From: an uncultured Clostridia bacterium
Lineage (GTDB): Bacteria; Bacillota; Clostridia; Christensenellales; UBA1242
Reading direction: 5' to 3'
DNA length: 6,883 nt
NCBI GenBank assembly: GCA_905236445.1
Contig: CAJOPQ010000107.1
Location: forward strand, 1-6,883
The first letter of the stretch is position 1. Each line of letters opens with the position of its first letter. The translations under genes and the position numbers were made by a program. Below are positions 1 to 6,306 of the stretch, one piece after another. The notes below the pieces were generated by a model. The model was given only the letters and a program-made list of their open reading frames with translations. It did not search any database and was not told the origin of the DNA.

Positions 1-1755
1 AAGACTTGTAGGAGTAACTTCCAATAACTCGTCATCATTCAAAAATTCCAAACATTCCTCTAATGTCAACTTTCTAACAGGCTCCAATCTCAAAGCCTCA
101 TCACTTGCACTAGAACGCATATTGGTTAATTGTTTTCTTTTGCAGACATTTACAACTATATCTCCCATCTTAGGATTAATGCCTACAACCATTCCACCAT
201 AGACTTTGTCGCCAACAGTTACAAGCAACCTTCCCCTTTCTTGAGAATTGTATAGACCATATTGTATACATTCACCAGCTTCATATGCAACTAGAGTGCC
301 GAAGTTTCTTCTATCAATGTGACCTTTGTATGGTTCGTAACGCTCAAAAATTGTATTCATTACTCCTTCACCGTTAGTATCGGTTAGAAATTGATTCTTG
401 TAACCAAATAGACCTCTTGTAGGAATTAAAAATTCCAACTTCATTCTACTTCCAACACTATTCATTGTAACAAGCTCACCTTTTCTTGTTCCCATAGCAT
501 TAATAATTGTGCCAGCGCAATCCTCTGGAACATCTATAAATAATCTATCAATTGGCTCGTGCTTTACGCCATCAATCTCTTTGATAAGAACTTTTGGCAT
601 ACTAACTTGGAATTCATAGCCATCTCTACGCATGTTCTCAATAAGAATAGATATATGCATTTCTCCTCTACCAAGCACTCTAAATGTATCTGCACTCTCC
701 GTCTCTAATACTTTTAGACTTAAATCTTTGGTAGCCTCTTTTAGCAATCTCTCTCTTAGATGTCTACTTGTAGAATACTTTCCTTCTTTGCCACAGAATG
801 GACTATTGTTAACCATAAATAGCATTTCCATACTAGGCTCACTAATTTTTACAAAAGGAATTGTTGATGGATTATCTTTGTCGGATATAGTATCTCCAAT
901 GGTTACATCAGTTGATCCAGCTACGCAGATTATATCCCCAGCCTCTGCTTTGTCTACAGGCAAACGTTTTAAGCCATCAAACACAAATATTCCAGTAACT
1001 TTGAAATTAGGCTTTTTGGCATCAGTGTCATGATAATTGGTTATACACAAGTTTTGACCAACAGCAATTGTACCATTTTCCACTTTGCCAATAGCAAGTT
1101 TTCCAAGATAATCATTCTGCTCAGCAGAGCTAACAAGCATAGCAAATGGTTTAGTTTCATCACCGTTTGGCTTATCAATATATTCTATAATAGTTTCAAA
1201 TAGAGGCTTGAAATCAGCTCCCATTTCATTTGGATTCTTACTACTTAAGCCATATCTACTAGATGCAAATACAAATGGGCTGTTAAGTTGCTCATCGTTG
1301 GCATTAAGATCCATAAACAGTTCCAAAACTTCGTCCATAACTTCTTTGACACGAGCATCTTTCCTATCAATTTTGTTAATAACAACAATAACTTTGTGAT
1401 TCAACTCCAAAGCTTTTTGCAATACAAATCTAGTCTGTGGCATTGGCCCTTCGAATGCATCAACAACCAAAAGTACTCCATCTACCATCTTTAATACTCT
1501 TTCTACCTCTCCACCAAAATCTGCGTGTCCCGGAGTATCAATAATATTAATCTTTACGCCCTCATAAGTCACTGCTGTATTTTTGGATAAAATAGTAATT
1601 CCACGTTCTTTCTCTAACGCATTACTATCCATAACTCTATCTTCTACTTCTTGATTTTGCCTAAACGCACCACCCTGTTTCAACATTTCATTGACAAGGC
1701 TGGTCTTGCCATGATCAACGTGCGCAATAATTGCAATATTTCTAATATCTTTCAT
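1..1755 (-). CDS. typA: Ribosome-associated translational GTPase TypA/BipA (3' end cut by window edge)
   Basis: This is a translational GTPase of the EF-G/LepA superfamily that binds the ribosome in the cytoplasm; family members act in ribosome assembly and in stress or cold adaptation. From the ATG at 1755 there are 585 sense codons with no stop before the window edge. G motifs are all present: HVDHGKTS (residues 12-19), RGITI (51-55), DTPGH (73-77), NKID (127-130) and a G5-like ASSR (164-167). A domain II beta-barrel and an EF-G-like domain follow. The BipA-specific C-terminal domain is recognisable from RGLFGYKNQFLTDT, YEPYKG and LTNMRSSASDEALRLEP. The last visible residues (DDELLEVTPTSL) align with the usual end of the family (about 610 residues), so roughly 20-30 residues are missing. 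A GGGGGAAG ribosome site at 1767-1760 supports the start. It has its own promoter at 1860-1832. Identification is secure. Confidence 0.96.
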   Translation of the reverse strand, partial: MKDIRNIAIIAHVDHGKTSLVNEMLKQGGAFRQNQEVEDRVMDSNALEKERGITILSKNTAVTYEGVKINIIDTPGHADFGGEVERVLKMVDGVLLVVDAFEGPMPQTRFVLQKALELNHKVIVVINKIDRKDARVKEVMDEVLELFMDLNANDEQLNSPFVFASSRYGLSSKNPNEMGADFKPLFETIIEYIDKPNGDETKPFAMLVSSAEQNDYLGKLAIGKVENGTIAVGQNLCITNYHDTDAKKPNFKVTGIFVFDGLKRLPVDKAEAGDIICVAGSTDVTIGDTISDKDNPSTIPFVKISEPSMEMLFMVNNSPFCGKEGKYSTSRHLRERLLKEATKDLSLKVLETESADTFRVLGRGEMHISILIENMRRDGYEFQVSMPKVLIKEIDGVKHEPIDRLFIDVPEDCAGTIINAMGTRKGELVTMNSVGSRMKLEFLIPTRGLFGYKNQFLTDTNGEGVMNTIFERYEPYKGHIDRRNFGTLVAYEAGECIQYGLYNSQERGRLLVTVGDKVYGGMVVGINPKMGDIVVNVCKRKQLTNMRSSASDEALRLEPVRKLTLEECLEFLNDDELLEVTPTSL

Positions 1756-1785
1756 TTTTCTTCCCCCATGGATAAATTCTCCAAA

Positions 1786-1814
1786 AAAAAATTGTGATAA
1801 AACTTACAATTTTT
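1786..1814 (-). terminator. Weak A/T-rich hairpin with T-run in the typA leader
   Basis: The arms AAAAATTGT (1787-1795) and ACAATTTTT (1806-1814) can form a 9-bp stem with a 10-base loop, and in the minus direction the stem runs directly into a stretch of T. It lies between the proposed typA start point and its ribosome site. It could act as a weak terminator for the membrane-protein gene at 1886-2701, or as an attenuator in the typA leader. With only one G-C pair it may have no function. Confidence 0.3.
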
Positions 1815-1831
1815 CAATAAAAAACTGCTTT

Positions 1832-1860
1832 ATTCTATCACAATAACAACCAAATTGCAA
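1832..1860 (-). promoter_or_regulatory. Sigma-A promoter of typA
   Basis: On the minus strand there is a -35 box TTGCAA (1860-1855), a spacer of exactly 17 bases, and a -10 box TAGAAT (1837-1832) preceded by TGA, an extended -10 TGn motif. Transcription would begin near 1825, giving typA a leader of about 70 bases. The promoter lies after the stop of the upstream membrane-protein gene, so typA can be transcribed independently of it. Confidence 0.7.
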
Positions 1861-1885
1861 CACCTATTATAATATTTTTTCAAAA

Positions 1886-2701
1886 CTAATTTTGTTTCTT
1901 TTCTTCCAAAGCTTTCGCAAAATCAGACTCGTACTTGTTGGTTTCTTTCTTCTTATACTTATCATATTTGGAATTAAATTCTCTTTTTGATTCATTGGTT
2001 ATTGCAGACAAATGAGCATTAAATTTGTCAGAATTTTCTTCTATTAGATTGTTCTTCTGGCTACCATATTGTTCTAGCAAAATATCGTTGTTATTCATCG
2101 CATGCAAATCTTCCAATAGATCAATTAATTCACTTTCATTTTTCTTATTTAATTGCTCAAAGTTATATTCATTGGTCTTTTCAAGTATAGAGTTAATAAT
2201 AACCAATTTCTCAATACTCATTACATGCTTTTCTTTCTTTTGTCTAAACAACGCTAGATCTGCATCGCTTTCTGCTATAACCGCATATATTTCATTGTCT
2301 TGAAAAAACTTGTTGCAAGTGGCATATATTTTGTTTTCTAAGACTTGCGTAAATCCCGATGATACAGATATTTGCACAGCGTTATCCGACTTTGTGACAT
2401 CAATATATCCAGTTTTGACACAAAGTAATAAAAATTTGTTAATAGCTTCCTTAATATCCAAATCTTTAAAGTTTTCGCCAGCTATTACTATTTTGGCATC
2501 TTCGTTGCAAGGATACACTGTATTTATTATGTTATCGCTATCTGTCAAGAATTCTACACTTGGCCCCAAATCAAGCTTGATATAATGTGAATTACGCATA
2601 CCCACACCTTCATAAAAATATACACCTACTCCAACCAATACAACAAAAACAATTATTGATACAATTGTAAAAATTTGTTTTCTGTTAACCATATACACCA
2701 T
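1886..2701 (-). CDS. Single-pass membrane protein with an RsgI middle-like extracytoplasmic domain
   Basis: A 271-residue protein. A short basic N-terminus (VNRKQ) leads into one hydrophobic segment (about 10-30), which suggests the remainder lies outside the membrane. Residues 40-115 resemble the middle domain of RsgI-type anti-sigma factors: YIKLDLGPSVEF matches the family pattern Y-x-x-L-D-x-N-P-S-x-E, followed by a beta segment, KDLDIKEAINKFLLL and GYIDV, then NAVQISVSS. Residues 117-200 look like the helical part that usually follows (VIAESDADLALFRQKKEKHVMS, then ELIDLLEDLH). Residues 200-271 are highly charged and probably helical. RsgI proteins normally carry about 50 cytoplasmic residues that hold SigI; that part is absent, and Asn of the N-P-S site is Gly. 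It may sense envelope state or be a structural relic; the function is unknown. The start is either the ATG at 2701 or the one at 2692; GGATGG and GGTG just upstream favour 2692. The similarity is from memory of the family. Confidence 0.72.
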   Translation of the reverse strand: MVYMVNRKQIFTIVSIIVFVVLVGVGVYFYEGVGMRNSHYIKLDLGPSVEFLTDSDNIINTVYPCNEDAKIVIAGENFKDLDIKEAINKFLLLCVKTGYIDVTKSDNAVQISVSSGFTQVLENKIYATCNKFFQDNEIYAVIAESDADLALFRQKKEKHVMSIEKLVIINSILEKTNEYNFEQLNKKNESELIDLLEDLHAMNNNDILLEQYGSQKNNLIEENSDKFNAHLSAITNESKREFNSKYDKYKKKETNKYESDFAKALEEKKQN

Positions 2702-2849
2702 CCAACATTTTATTGACCAGTCTAGTTATTGACAACAATTGCAATACATATATCCTATATTAAGAAATATTTTAAAAAAGTTGAATATTGACAAAACCTG
2801 ACACTTGTGTTATAATACACATTGTAAAGCATAGGCAAGGAGAACGACT
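2702..2849. promoter_or_regulatory. Divergent intergenic control region
   Basis: These 148 bases separate two genes transcribed away from each other. The rightward promoter is clear and listed separately. For the leftward gene the best candidate is TTGTCA, 17 bases, TAAAAT on the minus strand (about 2734-2707), but it would start transcription almost at the start codon. A second candidate further upstream (TTCAAC, 17 bases, TAATAT) matches the consensus poorly. The heptamer TATTGAC occurs three times on the plus strand (2711-2717, 2727-2733, 2786-2792); the last overlaps the rightward -35 box. Confidence 0.5.
2788..2816 (+). promoter_or_regulatory. Perfect-consensus sigma-A promoter of the 2850-3737 gene
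   Basis: The -35 box TTGACA (2788-2793), a 17-base spacer, and the -10 box TATAAT (2811-2816) all match the consensus exactly. TGT directly before the -10 box adds an extended -10 motif, and the A/T-rich run at about 2760-2787 could serve as an UP element. Transcription should start near 2823, giving a leader of about 27 bases that includes the ribosome site AAGGAG at 2837-2842. Confidence 0.9.
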
Positions 2850-3737
2850 ATGGAAATATTTGAAGCAAAATTGAGAGTATATGAAGCGTATCAAAATCAT
2901 AAAATAACACAAGACACATTATTAAAATTTATTAGATTTATAGAAAAAAACGATTTAAGATTCAATACTGAGGAATCAAAATCTTTTGCAGACTACAAAA
3001 AAATGTTAGAAAATTACGTAAAGTCAGATATTAATTCAAATCTTGTCACAACCTTAACCAATTATGTGAGAGCTACAAGTGCTTACGATAACGCTATGAA
3101 ATACGTATATTTAGACCAAGATGGTACACTTCAACACTTTCCAGGCTTAGTTAAACTTGCCGATATTACTGGCGAAGACATTGAATGGAAACAAGAATTG
3201 TATTTTTTAGTGAAAAACGGTAAATTTAAGAATTTACCTAAGGACGTAAAAGAATATTTCCAACTAGATGGCAAAACTGATGAAGAAGTTGCGAAAATTG
3301 TTATGAATCCAGAATATTCTTCATTGCCAGATTCTGATACAGATGGCACAGCCAGCAACGAAGACAATGATGCAACAAACGATAATGAAGGTAAAAGATT
3401 AGACGCAAATCTAGAATACCTTATTAAAAAATTAAATAACAGAACCTTTCAAACGTCCTCTCCCTCTCTATCTAGCAAAGAGTTAATTCTAAAATTATGT
3501 AAAAAGCAAGAAGATAAACAACAATCAAATGATGATCCTAACAATGAGACATCAGACAGCAACGCATATAATCAACCATCTAGCACACCTTCATATTCTA
3601 CTATTTATAGATCTATTAAGTCTGGCAAGGCTCTAAGAAGCAAAGAAATTGACAAAGAAAATGAAGATAAAATTACTAAAGGTAAAATCAAATATTATGA
3701 TACTCTTGATGACTATTCTTCACATGTGCACGAATAA
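2850..3737 (+). CDS. Unrecognised 295-residue soluble protein with acidic disordered linkers
   Basis: I do not recognise this protein. No signal peptide or membrane segment is visible, so it is probably cytoplasmic. Residues 1-150 look folded and mostly helical (for example FEAKLRVYEAYQNHK and TLLKFIRFIEK), with a tyrosine-rich stretch (MKYVYLDQDG) near 83-92. An acidic Asp/Asn/Ser/Thr-rich linker spans about 155-182. A short helical block at 183-220 (LEYLIKKLNN, then SKELILKLCKK with the only cysteine) is followed by a second low-complexity linker (about 221-250) and a charged tail. This folded-linker-helix-linker-tail layout suggests a scaffold or protein-binding role, but that is inference. 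The start is firm: AAGGAG (2837-2842) lies 7 bases before ATG and a consensus promoter lies upstream. It is monocistronic, divergent from the RsgI-like gene and ends at the terminator at 3746-3797. Codon use is AT-rich like its neighbours. Confidence 0.88.
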   Translation: MEIFEAKLRVYEAYQNHKITQDTLLKFIRFIEKNDLRFNTEESKSFADYKKMLENYVKSDINSNLVTTLTNYVRATSAYDNAMKYVYLDQDGTLQHFPGLVKLADITGEDIEWKQELYFLVKNGKFKNLPKDVKEYFQLDGKTDEEVAKIVMNPEYSSLPDSDTDGTASNEDNDATNDNEGKRLDANLEYLIKKLNNRTFQTSSPSLSSKELILKLCKKQEDKQQSNDDPNNETSDSNAYNQPSSTPSYSTIYRSIKSGKALRSKEIDKENEDKITKGKIKYYDTLDDYSSHVHE

Positions 3738-3745
3738 AATATACT

Positions 3746-3797
3746 ATTCAAAAACAAAAATAATCGCTTTTTTTAGCGATTATTTTTTGTTTTGAAT
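3746..3797. terminator. Long bidirectional rho-independent terminator
   Basis: Two 23-base arms (3746-3768 and 3775-3797) are inverted copies differing at only two adjacent positions, around a 6-base T loop. The inner stem is built on AATCGCT/AGCGATT and is followed by a run of six T on the plus strand. On the minus strand it is followed by a run of five T. It therefore can end transcription of the 2850-3737 gene, which stops 8 bases before it, and also of pheT arriving from the right. Confidence 0.9.
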
Positions 3798-3920
3798 AAT
3801 ATTACAATTATGTCTATTGCTTATTAAACTAAAATAATTAACAAAGTATACATGTAATCGAAATATACTTCTTCTACTTCGATCTTAAAAGCCATAGTTA
3901 TAATAACCAGTACAACAAAT
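3798..3920. other. Short gene-free stretch downstream of pheT with overlapping inverted repeats
   Basis: No credible gene is seen here. Two small inverted repeats overlap: AAGTATA/TATACTT (3844-3850 and 3864-3870) and ATCGAA/TTCGAT (3857-3862 and 3878-3883). They cannot both form at once. In pheT mRNA this region would be 3' untranslated sequence before the terminator at 3746-3797. Confidence 0.4.
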
Positions 3921-6290
3921 CTAACTTAACTTCAAGTTAATGCCATTTTGTTTGAAAGTATTAATTACTGATTTGTGGAAAGATTCTATTTCATCACCAG
4001 TAATTGTGTGATCATAAGCCACAACCTCATAGTGAAGTGTATAGTTAATCATATCACTACCTTCTGGCTTATAAATATTAGTTAGACTAACTTTGTAGTG
4101 CAGTTCTGATTGCAGATTATTTGCAATCTTTGCTACATCTGCATATAGCATATTTTTTGGAATCTCAAAATTGAAATCCAGTTCTGTTCCAGGGTGCTTT
4201 GAGATTTTCTCAAATCTATATGTTTGTTCTGTCGATTCATTTAGTTTGCTAAAATTAATCTCAGCAACAACAATATTAATCTTGGAATCAATCTTTTTTG
4301 CAATGGCCGGTTGAATAATTCCAATATATCCTAGGTTAAGACTACCTGATATAATTTCATAATAATTTACTGGACAAATCAATTCATCGTCAATATCAGT
4401 TTTAACAAATTGCACATCTGATTTGATGATATTAGAGAATAAGTAGTTAACAGATTCTTTAACCGACAACAAAAGTTCTGGCATTGAATCCCTTCCTGAT
4501 TTAATAATACCCAAAGACTTCTCTTCGTTAACCAATCCATCTTCCTTTAGACCAGTCACAATTCTACCAATCTCAAATACACTAACATCACAAGCGTAAT
4601 CATTCTTATTATCTATTACAACTTTAAGCAAACTTGGAATCATAGAACTTCGAATCTTATCATTGTCTTTCTGCAAAGAGTTAATTACTCTAACATAACT
4701 TACAGGATTTATACCAAGATTATCACACATTTGGCTATCATTCCAGATATAAGTATGCACTTCGCTGTAGTTGTATCTTGTAGCAAGAGCATATTTGATA
4801 TCATATTCTAGATCTATAAGTCTTGCTTGCTTAACAGGCGTTACGGCTTGCTTGGTGCTTGTTGCAGGAATATTATCATATCCATACACTCTCGTAATTT
4901 CTTCGACCAAGTCAGCCTTACCCTTAATGTCTTTAGTTATTCTAAAAGATGGTGCTGTAACTAGATACACTCCTTTACCTTTCTTGTCTACCTCGAAAGA
5001 TAAACTTGATAGTATTCTAATTATTTCATTCTCAGGAATTGAGATACCAATATACTTGTCTATATATTCTTTGGTTATCTCTATCTTAACTTCTGGATAA
5101 GTATATTTCTGAATATCAGTGATATCGCTAGTCACTTCAGCCGATTCATCATTAGCTTTAACAATAGCCACCATTCGTCTAAGAGCAATTTCTGTTAGAT
5201 TGGTATCTAACATTTTCTCGTATCTTGCACTAGCCTCTGTTCTAAGACCAAGCTTGATCGCAGTTTTTCTAACATCTGCACCATCAAAGCAAGCACTTTC
5301 AATCAACACACTATTAGTACTATCTGTTATTTCGCTATTTTCTCCACCCATAATACCTGCAATCGCAACAGGAGTGTTGTTAGTTTTTATAACCATAGTA
5401 TGTGCTGGAAGAGTTCTCTTAATCGAATCTAGGGTTACGAAATCTTGAGCTTCATTCAATTCGTCAACTTGAATATTGTCTACAATATTGTTATCAAAAG
5501 CATGCATAGGCTGTCCCAATTCTAACATTACATAGTTAGTAACATCTGCCAAGAAATTAACTGCACGCATACCAGCATAATACAATCTTATCTGCATATT
5601 TACTGGACTTATCTTTCTAGACACATTCCCCATTGTTATTCCTGTGTATCTATAACACTTATCTGTGTTGACAGAAATGTCTAACTTTTTGTCAGAAACT
5701 TTCTCATCCCATACAATAAGTGGCCTCAACTTTCTTCCAGTTATTGCGGCGATTTCTCTAGCAATTCCGTAATGTCCCCACATATCTGGCCTATTAGTCA
5801 GACTCTTATTATCGACTTCGAATACAACATCATCAATATCTAGAATTGTCTTAATGTCGACACCAATTGGAGTTCCTTGCTCGAATTCAAACAATCCACT
5901 ATGGTCATCTGAAATTCCTATCTCCTTAGCACTACAGCACATGCCATAACTGTCACAACCACCTAGTGTTGCCTTTGCAATTGTAACACCACACACATTT
6001 GCACCAATTGTAGCAAGAGGAACGATCATGCCAGTTCTAACATTAGGAGCACCACACACGATATCTATAATATCGCTTCCAGTATCCACTTTTAACAAAT
6101 GCAACTTCTTAGAATTTGGGTGAGCCTCTACTTCGACAATCTTTGCTGTTATAACACCAGATAAATTTTCACCCTTGATCTCATAACCCTCAACTTCTGC
6201 ACAAGACAAAGTAAATTTATTAATTAATTCTTTGACATCGATTCCATCTAAATCTACGAAGTCTTTAATCCAATTTAAAGATATATACAT
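3921..6290 (-). CDS. pheT: Phenylalanine-tRNA ligase beta subunit
   Basis: The beta subunit of the cytoplasmic alpha2-beta2 enzyme that charges tRNA-Phe; beta binds tRNA and edits mischarged Tyr-tRNA-Phe. At 789 residues it has the normal bacterial length. Domains in order: N-terminal segment (1-38); EMAP-like tRNA-binding OB fold (about 40-155, with AHPNSKKLHLLKVDTG and CGAPNVRTG); B3/B4 editing domain (about 205-380, with LADVTNYVMLELGQPMHAFD, GIMGGENSEITD and RTEASARYEK); B5 domain (about 400-475, ending DLVEEITRVYGYDNIP); catalytic-like core (about 485-680, with IRSSMIPSLL and VFEIGRIV); and C-terminal FDX-ACB anticodon-binding domain (about 691-789). The FDX-ACB domain is divergent: the usual D-R-T-L-T-D-E-E reads DHTITGDE, and the usual terminal L-R reads LKL. 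The gene follows pheS by 14 bases, and AAGGAGG overlapping the pheS stop supports the ATG at 6290. Confidence 0.97.
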   Translation of the reverse strand: MYISLNWIKDFVDLDGIDVKELINKFTLSCAEVEGYEIKGENLSGVITAKIVEVEAHPNSKKLHLLKVDTGSDIIDIVCGAPNVRTGMIVPLATIGANVCGVTIAKATLGGCDSYGMCCSAKEIGISDDHSGLFEFEQGTPIGVDIKTILDIDDVVFEVDNKSLTNRPDMWGHYGIAREIAAITGRKLRPLIVWDEKVSDKKLDISVNTDKCYRYTGITMGNVSRKISPVNMQIRLYYAGMRAVNFLADVTNYVMLELGQPMHAFDNNIVDNIQVDELNEAQDFVTLDSIKRTLPAHTMVIKTNNTPVAIAGIMGGENSEITDSTNSVLIESACFDGADVRKTAIKLGLRTEASARYEKMLDTNLTEIALRRMVAIVKANDESAEVTSDITDIQKYTYPEVKIEITKEYIDKYIGISIPENEIIRILSSLSFEVDKKGKGVYLVTAPSFRITKDIKGKADLVEEITRVYGYDNIPATSTKQAVTPVKQARLIDLEYDIKYALATRYNYSEVHTYIWNDSQMCDNLGINPVSYVRVINSLQKDNDKIRSSMIPSLLKVVIDNKNDYACDVSVFEIGRIVTGLKEDGLVNEEKSLGIIKSGRDSMPELLLSVKESVNYLFSNIIKSDVQFVKTDIDDELICPVNYYEIISGSLNLGYIGIIQPAIAKKIDSKINIVVAEINFSKLNESTEQTYRFEKISKHPGTELDFNFEIPKNMLYADVAKIANNLQSELHYKVSLTNIYKPEGSDMINYTLHYEVVAYDHTITGDEIESFHKSVINTFKQNGINLKLS

Positions 6291-6299
6291 ATAACCTTT

Positions 6300-6306
6300 C
6301 CTCCTT
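6300..6306 (-). promoter_or_regulatory. pheT ribosome binding site overlapping the pheS stop codon
   Basis: AAGGAGG on the minus strand (6306-6300) is a full-strength Shine-Dalgarno sequence 9 bases before the pheT ATG. Its first two bases are the last two of the pheS TAA stop (6307-6305). A ribosome finishing pheS would therefore sit on the pheT initiation site, which fits translational coupling and balanced production of the two subunits. Confidence 0.88.

Noticed and set aside
632..1494. Three plus-strand open frames of 63-133 residues (632-1033, 1208-1399, 1288-1494)
   Set aside because: They lie antisense inside typA, whose minus-strand frame shows full GTPase family conservation; they have no ribosome sites and low-complexity Ser/Leu/Ile-rich products.
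1866..1885. A TATAAT-like hexamer on the minus strand just after the RsgI-like gene, as a second typA promoter
   Set aside because: No -35 box lies at a suitable distance, whereas the promoter at 1860-1832 has both boxes with 17-base spacing.
2025..2585. Two plus-strand open frames antisense to the RsgI-like gene
   Set aside because: They have no ribosome site or recognisable domain; the minus-strand frame carries the membrane segment and the RsgI-like motifs.
3131..3367. A minus-strand frame of 78 residues
   Set aside because: It is antisense to the 2850-3737 gene, which has a consensus promoter, ribosome site and terminator.
3824..3895. A 23-residue minus-strand open frame beginning ATGGCTTTTAAG downstream of pheT
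   Set aside because: There is no Shine-Dalgarno sequence or promoter before it, and it lies in AT-rich untranslated sequence ahead of the terminator.
4771..5448. Two plus-strand frames of 109 residues
   Set aside because: They are antisense to the B3/B4, B5 and core regions of pheT, which are clearly conserved.
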